Position numbers and translations under genes: made by a program
The notes under the pieces: model-generated
Database searches by the model: none
What the model was told of the DNA's origin: nothing
The model's input: the letters and a program-made list of their open reading frames with translations, nothing else
Source of the DNA: Rhexocercosporidium sp. MPI-PUGE-AT-0058
Taxonomy: Eukaryota; Ascomycota; Leotiomycetes; Helotiales
Reading direction: 5' to 3'
DNA: 64,000 nucleotides
NCBI GenBank assembly: GCA_020746875.1
Contig: JAGTJL010000006.1
Coordinates: 186,001-250,000 of the forward strand
In this document: positions 24,045 to 33,972 of the stretch, piece after piece
Numbering within the stretch: the first letter of the stretch is position 1
Layout: every line of letters starts with the position of its first letter

Positions 24045-25237
24045 TCATAGTGTTTGCAATTCCTTAAGCGGCTGTCGTTGGAACAGTTTGGCACCTTGCA
24101 CTACTTTATCGTATACAGTGAAGGCTATCCCGCTGGAGAGCTGATTGCGCCTCATTAGCATGAATTGGAACTCCTGGGATGTCTGGACTTACAGTCAATC
24201 TCACAAGTCTCGGACTTGTGCCTCTCCAGAACGCCCAAATGCCGTCTCTCTTGAGCGTCTTGGCTGCACAATCCAACATACCCGTGTATTCACCCCCAGT
24301 ACTCTGCATCCGAGTCTTGACATTATCAAACGGCATCGACGCGTACCTAGAATGGAGTCAATCAGTCCACCGTCACGCGAAAAGGGACAAAGAAAAGAAG
24401 GGAAAATGGGAGAACCCACACAGTCACAACCCCACTCAAAGCACCCATAGCAAGAGTCGTACCCATATTCCCGCTCGCCTCCGGCCACCTCCTCTTAACC
24501 CTCTCCTGCATAGACGCAAACACCGTGAACCTCACCGCGGAATTCGTAGCCTGTTTGCTCATCACTGGCAGCGCTCCCCTCCACAGCGCACTTATCCCCT
24601 CCGTCCGCACAACATGCAATGTCATACCTACTACGCCCTTCCCAGCGAACTGCCTCCTACCCCCGTCCTTAGCTGCCGCAGCAGCATCCTGAACTAACCG
24701 CGTCTTCAACGCTTCACCTGGCGTGACGACAGCCAATGACTCTGCAACACCTGCGCTCAATCCCGCCAGGACGTTGACCCATGGACTTCTGTTCGAATTC
24801 TTCTGCTCTTTGGTCTTGAATAGCACGTCGAGATAGTCCCTCGACGTCTCGAAAGCGAAGAAGCGGATTCCGCTCTTGAGAAAATTACTCGTCGCGAGGG
24901 CGCTGCAGCCGGAGTAGAAGCCTAGGAGGCCGGATGCGTTGTAGGTGTTGCGGATGAGGGTTAGGGAGGAGGTTTTGGCGGTGGGGATGGAAGAGTGGTT
25001 GGGGAGTTGGCGGTGCGTTTTGATGAACTCGGCGGGGTACTGATTAGGGGGGTTCGTTAGTTGGGATGGATGAGATGGAAATGAGGGGAGTGGGAACGGG
25101 GTTGAAGATTGGGATTGGGTTGGGATGGAGAGAGAAGAGGAACTAGGGGGAGGTACCGTTACGAAAGTTTCGGATACACCTGCTATTCCTCCAGCGAAGA
25201 GCTTCAAAGCCACAGGAGGTTTATTGTTGTTATCCAT
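24045..25237 (-). CDS. Mitochondrial carrier, tricarboxylate (CTP1) type
   Basis: Predicted 316-residue inner-membrane carrier in four exons (25237-25157, 25039-24420, 24346-24193, 24140-24045). It shows the three-fold repeat of the SLC25 family with signature motifs PAEFIKT, PGEALKT and PFDNVKT, each followed by the usual glycine-containing helices (GLLGFYSG, GISALWRG, GIWAFWRG). The final exon supplies the last helix, SSGIAFTVYDK. The sequence is closest in feel to citrate/tricarboxylate carriers, which exchange citrate or isocitrate for malate. Substrate is inferred. It ends about 130 bp from the convergent end of the regulator at 23918. Donor and acceptor of the third intron restore the typical VTVYASMPFD block, which supports the model. 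Confidence 0.9.
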
Positions 25238-26070
25238 TGTTCTTTCGCTTGGGATTGTCACATCTGAGGACGTAAGGCGAGTGCTCAAAACACAACACTC
25301 AGGCCCGAAAACAGAGAGACGTGGAAGAGAGCGTGCTTCGCAACAAATCTCTTGGTACAGTCCGTACATTATATCTTCCTGTCGCCGAGTTATTCGCATA
25401 CGGAAGAATCCGCTTGGATGCAGCGAAATCCATTACGAAGTACACGGTCGCTAACGATGAAAGGACGCCGCCTAACGGACATTCACCGAGCCTGGTCTCA
25501 CATTTGACGTTCTGCCATGCAGACAAGACATATGCACCGAGATATTGAAAGGCTAAATGAAGGCTACGTACGGCTACTGGACGCGGGCAATGTCCGAAGT
25601 TTGATGTCAGGCTGACTGCTCGGCACTGTACGAAGCGAGACTTCGGTGCTGTAGGGGCTTGTCTTGGGCGCTCGGAGAACTTCCGACGTTTGAATGGAAG
25701 ACGGGGGGTGAGTTCAAGGGTGGGATGGATAATTCTTCTTATCGAGGAATGTGTTTTCTGTGGATTCTTTCTTGATGGGAGAGAGGAAATGTGCCGGGGT
25801 CAATGGCCGCGCTTGAGTCTTGTATGTCTGAATCCAACTTGGAGGGTCAGCATTATCGCACCTGGAGAGGACTTTCAAGGTTGGAAATATTGGGTCTGGC
25901 CATATCGTTCATGGCTTTTATGTCTTTTTCATGATTTGATGGCATGACACTCTGTTGTCAAGTTATTTTTTCCTGCGGACTTTTGTATTTCTCTTGCGGG
26001 GTTTGTTGACATTGTGTATTTTTTTTATCTATGGTTTTGTTCTATGCTGATTTATTTACTTCTCATTGTC
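25238..26070. other. Intergenic
   Basis: Upstream region of the mitochondrial carrier and 3' flank of the amidohydrolase. T-rich near 25960-26090. No recognisable gene or RNA. Confidence 0.5.
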
Positions 26071-27288
26071 TCATTTTTCACAATCCACATCCCAAAGATC
26101 TTCAGCATTGCCCTTGAACACCCTGTCAATCATCCTCTTATCCCAGTTGCACCACTCCATAACTATCTTATAAAACGGCCTAATGTCCAAGTCTTCAAAC
26201 CTTGTATGCGGCCAATCCGACGCGAATACCACTCTCTTCATTCCCGCAACCCTCAAAAGCTCTCTTCCTATCGGCTCGAGATCGCTCCAACCCGTCGCAT
26301 TCGAAAGTCTATATGGCGCGCTCATCTTGACGAATGTGCTCCCCTGCTCGAGTAGATTGACCAAAGATCTGAATCCGGGAATGGCATACGGATCTCTACT
26401 GCCCTTAGGAGCAAGTGTCAAATCCGGGCTTCCAAAATGATCGAAACACACTCTGACATTAAGATCTGGCACGATATCCTCTAGCACAATAGCCGTTTCG
26501 AGCGGGACATATAACTGCAACACCCATCCCAACGGCCGGATGATATCCGCGTATTGATGTAGTGTTGAAGCAAGCTCAACTGGATCTGCACTCGCTCCTA
26601 CAGATTGCAGATTTATCCTTACGCCGCGGACGCCGAGGGCGTGGTATTTGCGAAGTGTCGAGGTGGTGATGTTGTTTGTTTCGAAGGTTACAACGCCGCG
26701 GCTGCGGGAGGGGCCGAGAGTTGTGAGAGCGGAGAGGAGACAGCTGTTGTCGTTGCCGTAGATGGAAGGTTGGACGATGACGATGTTTTGGGTGTTTACT
26801 GAATTTTTGAAGGAGAGGGCTGAAGGGAGGAGGTGTGGGTTGGGTGTGTATTGGGCGTCTGCGGCGAGGGAGTAGTTGACTGGATCGATTATGTGCATAT
26901 GGCTGTCCCAAGCACCGTGGGGGATGAGAGAGAGGAAAATTTCGTTATTGTCGTGATTGTGGTCTTTGGACTGGGTGGGTGCAGGCAAGTATCTGGGTGG
27001 TGTTGGGTTTGCGCTGGTGAAGGCTCGACTCCATGATAGATTTGAAAGGAGCAATCGTAGAATGCTGGCTGCGAGTGGTTTGAGCCAGGAGAGAAGCATT
27101 TTGATACTTTGCTTCCTTTCAAACAATGAGATTTTGTAAAATTGTGCATCGAAAATGAACATTCTAGGTAGGAAACTCCTCTGTGGTGGTGAAGAAGTGT
27201 CTGTTTGGTGGAGGGTTGAGGAAGCCATTTTTCCCTCTGAGACTTTGCAAAGTGACTCTGGAGAAAATTCTGAACAGTGATCAGCCAT
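26071..27288 (-). CDS. Amidohydrolase-2 family protein, PDC-lactonase-like
   Basis: Single-exon gene for up to 405 residues. It belongs to the metal-dependent amidohydrolase_2 family (TIM-barrel hydrolases such as LigI 2-pyrone-4,6-dicarboxylate lactonase and sugar-lactonases). Visible hallmarks are the metal-binding pair DSHMHI (H130, H132), RGVRINL (221-227), FDHFG (282-286), and the active-site aspartate block FASDWPHT (355-362). The N-terminus is odd. About 120 residues precede the barrel, including a hydrophobic segment LLSWLKPLAASILRLLL after the ATG at 27099, which would act as a signal or anchor if translation starts there. The first ATG (27288) is used for the span given. Hydrolysis of a cyclic ester or similar bond is expected; the substrate is unknown. 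It is divergent from the transporter at 27908. Confidence 0.85.
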   Translation of the reverse strand: MADHCSEFSPESLCKVSEGKMASSTLHQTDTSSPPQRSFLPRMFIFDAQFYKISLFERKQSIKMLLSWLKPLAASILRLLLSNLSWSRAFTSANPTPPRYLPAPTQSKDHNHDNNEIFLSLIPHGAWDSHMHIIDPVNYSLAADAQYTPNPHLLPSALSFKNSVNTQNIVIVQPSIYGNDNSCLLSALTTLGPSRSRGVVTFETNNITTSTLRKYHALGVRGVRINLQSVGASADPVELASTLHQYADIIRPLGWVLQLYVPLETAIVLEDIVPDLNVRVCFDHFGSPDLTLAPKGSRDPYAIPGFRSLVNLLEQGSTFVKMSAPYRLSNATGWSDLEPIGRELLRVAGMKRVVFASDWPHTRFEDLDIRPFYKIVMEWCNWDKRMIDRVFKGNAEDLWDVDCEK

Positions 27289-27345
27289 CTCCTCTAGACT
27301 TTTGGACTCAAAATTCCACTTTCGGTGACATTGACGTCTTGTAGG

Positions 27346-27352
27346 TATATAT
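27346..27352 (-). promoter_or_regulatory. TATA-like box
   Basis: TATATAT about 60 bp upstream of the amidohydrolase ATG at 27288. Confidence 0.3.
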
Positions 27353-27789
27353 CAGACTTTTGAAATCGTACTGTACTTCCACTATGTGGACCAATCCACT
27401 TCTTGCTCGGACATTGACCGAGCAGAACTCAACATTTTAGCGAGCATTCGAGAGGGTCGAGGACTTCTTGGCCTCTAACTCACCCTGCGTTGCTAGTAAC
27501 GCAAGGCTCGGTCAGAGTCCGAGATAGTGGGGATGAAAGTTTCTCCACCTGAGGACGTCCTCCTTGTCAGCATGGACGCCGTTTTCCATTTCTCATCAAT
27601 TTTTGCGTGCGAAGAAATAGAAAGCACGGATAAAGAACTAAAGAGAAACGCCACCGAGAGGATATTTAGTACCTTAGCAGGAGTTGGCTCGAGATACGAT
27701 ACTCCGGACCCCGCATTGGCCCAGGCGACACAGTTCTTGGGGTGACAGGCCTTCTCCACGCCTTGAGTGGCTTGGGACAATATTCGAGA

Positions 27790-27796
27790 TATATAA
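27790..27796 (+). promoter_or_regulatory. TATA box (TATATAA)
   Basis: Lies about 112 bp upstream of the transporter ATG at 27908. Confidence 0.4.
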
Positions 27797-27907
27797 CAGG
27801 GCTTGATACCCCGTCATCAATCCTGGACAGATCATCAATTTGACATACAGCAAGAACTTCTTCGCTAGATTCGGAGGATATTCTCGGTTTCTGGATTCGC
27901 TTTCATC

Positions 27908-29621
27908 ATGTTCAAGTTTGACGTCAACCGCTATTATGTCTTCACCATTTTGGTCATTGCCGCTGGTGGTATTCCAAAAGGTATGAACGATACACAATCT
28001 TTAGGTTCTTTAAGAGAAAGATTCTAATGTTTGCAGGTTACGACGAAGGTGGGTTCAGCGCCTCAACCGGCCTGACATCTTTCAAATCGGACTTCGGCCT
28101 TGCCACTTCCCTCTGGAAGAACAATCCCTCAGGGCTTGCAGACCGCAAAGCAAACATCTCCTCCTTCGGCGTTCTAGGTGCCGCAATTGGCTCACTTATC
28201 GCTTTGGGTCTGACCGATCGACTGGGTCGTCTACGGTCTTGGCAATTCTTCGTCGCTCTCTGGGCGAGCGGCATAATCATGCAGATTTTCTCATCGGGGA
28301 TTATACCCTTCATGTTGTTTGCGAGAATCTGGGGTGGGCTGGGTGCTGGTGGGTTGACAGTCGTGGCGCCGTTGTATCTGTCTGAGATTGCGCCTGCGAA
28401 GTCTAGAGGGATGATTGTTAGTATTTACATGGTGCTTTTGCTGTCCTTCCTCACGCTTGGTAAGACTCTTCGATACTCTCGTTCAAAGAAAGATTTCCTG
28501 ACTTGCACTTCAGGCTTCTTCATCAACTATGCTGCGAACGCAACAATGGCTTCAACAGCTACTCAGTATCGTCTAGTCCAAGCTATCCCACTCATCCCCG
28601 TTGGAATCGCGTTCATATCCTCTTTCTTCCTCTTAGATACACCTCGCTATCTCGCTTCTCAAGATCGAGGCGACGAGGCACTTGCAGCACTTGCTCGTCT
28701 CCGTAATTCTAAGACAATTGATCATAGCTTGTCGCAGGAGTACGAGGAGATCCAAGATCAGATCAGGAATAAGCAGCAGAACCTCGCGGGTGTAAAGATC
28801 ACGACTATCATCAAGGAAATTGCTACGACTTCGACGTACCGGAAGAGGTTCCTTCTCGGTGCGGCTATGCAGACTGTTGCGCAATGGTCTGGTGGAAATG
28901 GAATTACGTATTATATTCCTCAGGTAAGAGAGCAGCCTTCAGTCAATGCGGTCATTTACTTACAAGAGATCAGATTTTCGAATATGCTGGTGTTGTCGGG
29001 ACAAACACTTCGCTCATCACATCGGGCGCATACGGCATCGTTAAGCTAGTCTTCACTCTCGTCTTTACCTGGGGTCTCGTTGACGTGTTCGGCCGTCGAC
29101 GCTGTATGCTCACTGGTCTTGGCCTGCAATGCGGCACACACATCTACATGTCAATCTACATGGCTCTCTTCAAAGCCTCCGAGAACAAAGCCGCATCCGA
29201 TGCAGCGATCGCTTCAGTCTTCGTCTATGCAGTCGGTTGGTCCATCGGTCTCTGCACGGTACAATACCTCTACGGGACAGAGATCTACCCAACGCGCATC
29301 CGGAGCGTATGCTATGCTACTAACATGGCGCTGCATTGGTTCTTCCAATTTGCGGTCGTGAGAGTCACGCCGAACATGTTTGTTAGCTTGGACATCTGGG
29401 GCGCATATGTCTTCTGGGCGATGGTTTGTGCCACGGGCTTCGTCTTACTTGGGGTTTGGGCGCCGGAGACGAAGGGTGTGCCGATGGAGATGATGGAGGA
29501 GTTGTTCAGGGGTAAGTGGTACATGGGGTGGAATGCGAAGGTCGATACTAGAAGTTTCGAGAGGGAGGGAGATGATTTGAATGAGAAGGGCATTGCGAAG
29601 ATGGAGGTTGAGAGAATGTAA
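27908..29621 (+). CDS. MFS sugar-type transporter (quinate/hexose permease group)
   Basis: Predicted 517-residue 12-helix transporter, exons 27908-27980, 28037-28459, 28514-28923 and 28974-29621 with introns of 50-56 nt. It starts FDVNRYYVFTILVIAAGGIPKGYDEGGFS, where the G-Y-D loop is common in fungal sugar and quinate permeases. Further family marks are DRLGRLRSW (motif A), LYLSEIAPAKSRG, the long central loop with YLASQDRGDEALAALARLR, QWSGGNGITYY, GTEIYPTRIRS, and the C-terminal APETKG signature. It would import a sugar or sugar-acid-like compound by proton symport. Its divergent arrangement with a lactonase-like hydrolase suggests the substrate may be a lactone or its acid, an inference from position. 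Start ATG is the first in frame and gives a normal short N-tail. Confidence 0.9.
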
Positions 29622-30039
29622 ATGGTTTGTTAGACTTGGAGCTGAGAGGGGGACAAATCAGTGCTGGTCAGAATTCTGTGCGGATTAATTAGCCCACTCA
29701 AAACACTAAAACGCGTCTCACCGCTACAATTTCTAGGTTAATTTTTCTACTGGTTTTTCTACTATAATAAATAAAGAAAAAAGGAATACTTAATTGATAT
29801 TAAATTTAAACTCATAATCAAGGATTAAGCGTCCTTTTGAGCCTTCTTAATACGTTAATCAAATATTGCTTTTACATTACACTTATTCTTAGCTTTAGAG
29901 GTAATGTTTCCTGCACAAAATCATTCAAGTGAACGATTATAAGGAGCTCTTTGTGCCTTCATCGCTTAGGATGGGCGAGATTCTAAGCTTTATCTTTGGC
30001 GGTCTCTTCCCCAGGCGACGATCCTTGGAAAGCTATTAA
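29622..30039. other. AT-rich interval with possible coding relic
   Basis: Between the transporter and the left end of the mariner-like element. The part 29700-29960 is AT-rich. On the minus strand (about 29970-29790) one frame reads as Lys/Arg-rich protein-like text interrupted by TGA and TAA codons, as expected of a mutated mobile-element relic. I do not recognise the family. Confidence 0.35.
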
Positions 30040-30083
30040 CGAGCCCACCAGCATGGGTCTGTGCGCTTCAGGCTCTTCACCTA
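30040..30083 (+). repeat. Left terminal inverted repeat
   Basis: Begins CGAGCCCACCAGCA and matches the reverse complement of 31291-31334 at 41 of 44 positions. Two of the three differences are C/T. Confidence 0.88.
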
Positions 30084-30114
30084 CACAACTAATTCTACCC
30101 CTAAATCACTAATT

Positions 30115-31257
30115 ATGGCTCCATCAACTCCCCCACTCGACGATTAGAAGCACGATAAAGGCTACGAGATTGCGACTAAGCACAAGGAGGCTATGCGCCA
30201 GTTACACTGGTTTAGAAAGGTCCCTGTTTGCGTATTACAGCTACGATACCGCAATTCCTCTGGCGAGCCTCTTAGTGAAAGTACCATCCGCAAGATTCTT
30301 GGCTACGCAGCTCCAGAACGAGTCCGCCCAAGTCGCAGAGGGCCTGCATTCCTTCTCTCTAATCAAGAGGTCGACGAGGTTATTATATATTGTACGGAGA
30401 GATGGGAGACTCGTATAATAAACTAGTGGAAAGTGCGAGAAGAGCTAGGGCTCGCATGCTCGGTGGACACCCTTCGACGCAAAATGCACCAAAGAGGCTA
30501 CTATCGCTGCGTAGCTTGCCAAAAGCCGTACTTGACAATAGCACAAGTAAAGGCTCGATATTTGTGGGCAATTGCCCATATCTTTTGGACAATCGAGTGG
30601 CTGAAGATCCTTTGGTCCGACGAAGTTACCTTCTTAATCGGTGGCCGTACGAGCAAAGAGAGAGTTACGAGGAACATTAATCATAGCCAGTCGGAACGGT
30701 TCTGTGATACTTGTATTCAACATCAATTCCATCGAGGTCATACAACTCCTGTTAATGCGTGGGGAGCAATTAGTTATAGGTACAAATCGAGGCTTGTTTT
30801 CATCGACGGCCATGGGAAGAAGGGAGCTTTCTTACAACGAGATTACCTTCACCAATTACTGGAACCGTTTATACAATCGATCCTAGAGGCCTTTGCCTTA
30901 GTTACTCATACCCTTCGCCCTTCTGTAGAGCCGTTATTTATGGAAGATGGTAATGCAGCTCACGGGCACAAATCTATAACGAATTGCTGCGCTAAGTTCC
31001 GTACAAAGCATGGGATTATTCTTATGCCTCATCCTTCTACTTCACTAGATATGAACCCAATTGAGAAGTGTTGGCGTCGAATAAAGCAAGCTTTACATAG
31101 ACGTCAACACTAGCCTACGACGGTTGAGGAGATGCGCCAAGCTGTAACTGAAGAGTGGGAGGCTATACCTTAGGATTGGATCAATCAGTTGATTTTAAAG
31201 CAGGAGCATTGGGTTAATGTACTTATGCAGCGCCACGGGTGGTCTACCCCTAATTAA
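30115..31257 (+). pseudogene. Mariner/Tc1-like transposase with four TAG stops
   Basis: One uninterrupted frame of 380 codons from ATG 30115 to TAA 31255-31257. It is broken only by TAG codons at 30145, 30424, 31111 and 31171, with no frameshift. Helix-turn-helix-like N-terminal text (LSESTIRKILGY, CSVDTLRRKMHQRGY) is followed by the DDE nuclease: WSDE with Asp at 30619, EDGNAAHG with Asp at 30946, and LDMNPIEKCWRRIK with Asp at 31048 and Glu at 31063. The second Asp is separated by 33 residues from the next Asp and 38 from the Glu. All four stops are one C-to-T change from CAG glutamine, the CpA context preferred by repeat-induced point mutation. The copy is therefore inactive but little decayed. 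Full-length relatives elsewhere in the genome would be expected. Confidence 0.9.
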
Positions 31258-31290
31258 ATACTCTTGATCTACATAAAATCAATGTTGTTA

Positions 31291-31334
31291 TAGGTGAATA
31301 GCCTGAAGCGCACGGACCCGTGCTGGTGGGCTCG
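31291..31334 (-). repeat. Right terminal inverted repeat
   Basis: Partner of 30040-30083, lying 33 bp after the transposase frame ends. Confidence 0.88.
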
Positions 31335-32076
31335 TAAGTTGTTGAGCTGCAACTGGCATGTGAAGTAGCATACATGATAACCCATCAACCGCCGTCGCTT
31401 GCACATTTTAGCGCGGAAAAGTAGAGGGGGTACATCGAGCGCAACACTCAATTTCAAGACAATTTAATTTTATATTTGAGTACAACTGTTTCGAAATACT
31501 TATTCTTTCTTACAAAAAAAGGTTGTCTTGATCTTGTGGAGCTAGATATGTTGCTTCAGAGGAGGTATCTCTCCTTAGCGTATATCAAACGACGCTAAAA
31601 GGTGTCTATGGCGGTTGAGGGGATAATGTTCCAAGTATGCTCACCGACCCATCCGTGCTTGCTCCTACCGATAACGTAAGTGGGTTAGTCAATCAGCACC
31701 TGGGATGACAATTACATCACTCGTTTAATACGGAGGGGTGAGCTGGGAGAAACACAAGTCATGTCCCGCGATGATAATTACGTCACTGCAATGTTTCGGA
31801 AACAGATCTCATTTAATAAAGAGTGTTAAACTATGTGAAGGCTTCAACGGCGTATGTAAGGTTCCTGTCCGCACGTCGTAGACGAAAGTGATTTCACCAT
31901 TTCACACAATTGTGGGTGACGTATGGTGATGCCTTGAGTTCTCATGTCACTCCATTAGAATTGTTTGGATTTATGCCTAGATTCAAGTGATATCGACAAA
32001 CCGGTTCTCATTCTGCATGTACGAAGTAATTATTTTGGTATTTTCGCATGGGCAGTCTCTGCGAAAGCAAACATGA
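31335..32076. other. Intergenic
   Basis: Between the transposon and the 3' end of the decarboxylase gene. No frame or structure of note. Confidence 0.5.
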
Positions 32077-33197
32077 CTAAGACGAAGGCGTACTGGATGC
32101 GGTGCCTAAACTCATCCCCACCTCCACATCCACCATAATACGCTGCTGGCTGACGCTCAAGAGGTCCTCGTCAAACCTAATTCGATCTTTTTCAAATGCA
32201 ACGATGATACTAGACCCGCCAAATTTGAAAAGCCCGATTTCCTCTCCCTTCTTCACATCCGCACCTTCCTTACGGAATGCCTCGTTTATCCTGTGCACAA
32301 ATTTAGTAGAAGAGACGGTCATGATTCGCGTAGATAGACGTACTCAACTGTGCCTACCTCTGTTGCACCAATAGCAACAAAGAGTACCATTCCAAATTCT
32401 TTCGTCTGAATAACAATACAACACCGCGCGTTGCGTGTCAATATATCCACATCACTGCTGAGGCAGACAGGATCAACTTGGTAGTAATCGCCACTGATCT
32501 GCTTGAACCATTTCACCTTGCCGGCGACTGGAGAGTGGTAGCGATGATAATCTTGCGGGCTTAGTCGGAAGCTCGCAACACTGCCATCGGTCCAAACCTT
32601 TGCTTGTTCGTGATCAAGAATCAGATTCCCAATAGTAAAGTTCTTGCCCTTGATCCAGAGAGCCTGCGCTTGAGACACGGAAGGGTAAACCACGACTCGA
32701 GAATCAGCAACCACAACTGCCTTGCTCGGATCGTTTTCTGCAAATATGGGGCGGCTTCCTACTGCATGTTGTCGGATGAAGAAGTCGTCGAATGTGGAGT
32801 ATTCTTCAAGCTTTGAAGGCCAGAACTCTTCCATATTAATATGGTAGAAATCGGCGAAGGCCTTGATCTGATTCGAAGAGGCTTTGGAGGCCTCTTTTTG
32901 CCCTATGGAAAAATATTAAATCAATTTTCCAGCAACAGGTCTGGCGTCTCTAGTCCCACCTGCAGCAATTGTCTTTTTGTGTATCCATAGTCGCAGAAGA
33001 TGCGTTTGATCTATCCATTCCGTGAAGGGGTTGAATAAAAGTAAGAGCTTTAGCTTCTTTAATAGAGGCTGCTGCTCGCGCTGATATTTGCCAGTCTTTC
33101 GTTCGAGCGTCTGCCATCCCACTTCACGATTCTGCACAAGTTTCAGGAGAGCAAGAGCGTAATCAATCACACTATGAATGTACTTGAGAATCTGCAT
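32077..33197 (-). CDS. Phosphatidylserine decarboxylase family protein
   Basis: Predicted 336-residue proenzyme, exons 33197-32960, 32902-32344 and 32290-32077 (introns 57 and 53 nt). The family self-cleaves and forms a pyruvoyl cofactor; the classic members convert phosphatidylserine to phosphatidylethanolamine. Visible motifs are FDDFFIRQ, ADSRVVVY, IKGKNFTIGNL, SPQDYHRYHSPVAG, FVAIGATEVG and the processing site FKFGGSS at residues 287-293. Cleavage between Gly291 and Ser292 would leave an alpha chain of about 45 residues. There is no clear mitochondrial presequence, and the protein is shorter than housekeeping Psd1 or Psd2. Short fungal members of this kind often sit in specialised-metabolism loci, and one branch (PsiD) decarboxylates tryptophan instead of lipid. 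Substrate is therefore open. It is divergent from a short-chain dehydrogenase. Confidence 0.9.
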
Positions 33198-33972
33198 TGC
33201 GCTTTCCGTAGACTGAAAAGTAGAGGTGGGTTGTCTTGCAAGATCCTTTTGACAGCGGACGCTGACCCAAGATAGTTTTTAAGTTATGCATCTGTTCACC
33301 GAAAATCATATATAAGTAAACGAACGTCATACTTTGTACATCGTCATACATCGTCATGACATGAAGATCGACCAGGACGCCGGGGGAGGGAGGAAGGAGG
33401 AAGGGTGGGGGGATTTTTCCCAGCCCCGAAACCTTAGTCGCCCATAATGAAATAACCCATAATATTTTAAATTTTTGAAGGTGCTCAGAAAATTTGATAA
33501 TCATCCAAAACATGTTTTCGTGAAGGTTATAGATTGTAATCCTCCACTCTTTTTCTTCACTTTATTACGATGAGAAGTGCCACGGCGGCGGATCTTCATG
33601 CAGATGGTGGCGCTTGCGTAATAACGGAGGTATTTCCGCCGGTTGGGGCGCCCGCTCCCTGTCCATCAGGAGGTGTATAGATAGCCCTGGCGCTACGACT
33701 CCGTATGGATACTTGCTTTGCAGCAAGGTTGCTTTAGTGGAGTCTATGAAATACCAAGCCTGATTACACCCCAACGTCACACAGCCTGGTTTCAAGCAAA
33801 CATCCCAAAGCAAAAAATCAACTCAAATATTGCGTCTTCATTCCTACAGCTGATATATTTCTCTCTTTAATCTCTTCCATCTCTTTATTGCACATAGCTC
33901 TCAAATTTTTATTCCATACATCAGTTTACATTAGACCAATTATTGTGAACTAGTATAGCCGTGAAGTCCGCC
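33198..33972. promoter_or_regulatory. Divergent promoter of decarboxylase and dehydrogenase
   Basis: 775 bp between the start codons at 33197 (minus) and 33973 (plus). Short frames on the minus strand here encode nothing known. An AT-rich leader of about 120 bp precedes the dehydrogenase. Confidence 0.4.

Larger units (their letters stand above)
27289..27907. promoter_or_regulatory. Divergent promoter of amidohydrolase and sugar-type transporter
   Basis: 619 bp between two divergent start codons, with TATA-like elements near both genes (27346-27352 for the minus gene, 27790-27796 for the plus gene). Shared control of the pair is plausible. No gene lies inside. Confidence 0.45.
30040..31334 (+). 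mobile_element. Mariner/Tc1-like DNA transposon, 1.3 kb
   Basis: Element bounded by 44-bp imperfect terminal inverted repeats (3 mismatches) at 30040-30083 and 31291-31334. TA dinucleotides lie at or within one base of both ends, fitting TA target duplication, although the left side carries one extra A. It contains a single transposase frame (30115-31257) spoiled by four stops. Size and layout match fungal mariner-type elements. Confidence 0.88.

Noticed and set aside
33565..33813. An 82-codon minus-strand frame in the decarboxylase/SDR promoter
   Set aside because: No recognisable domain and located inside the shared promoter; coding is not supported.
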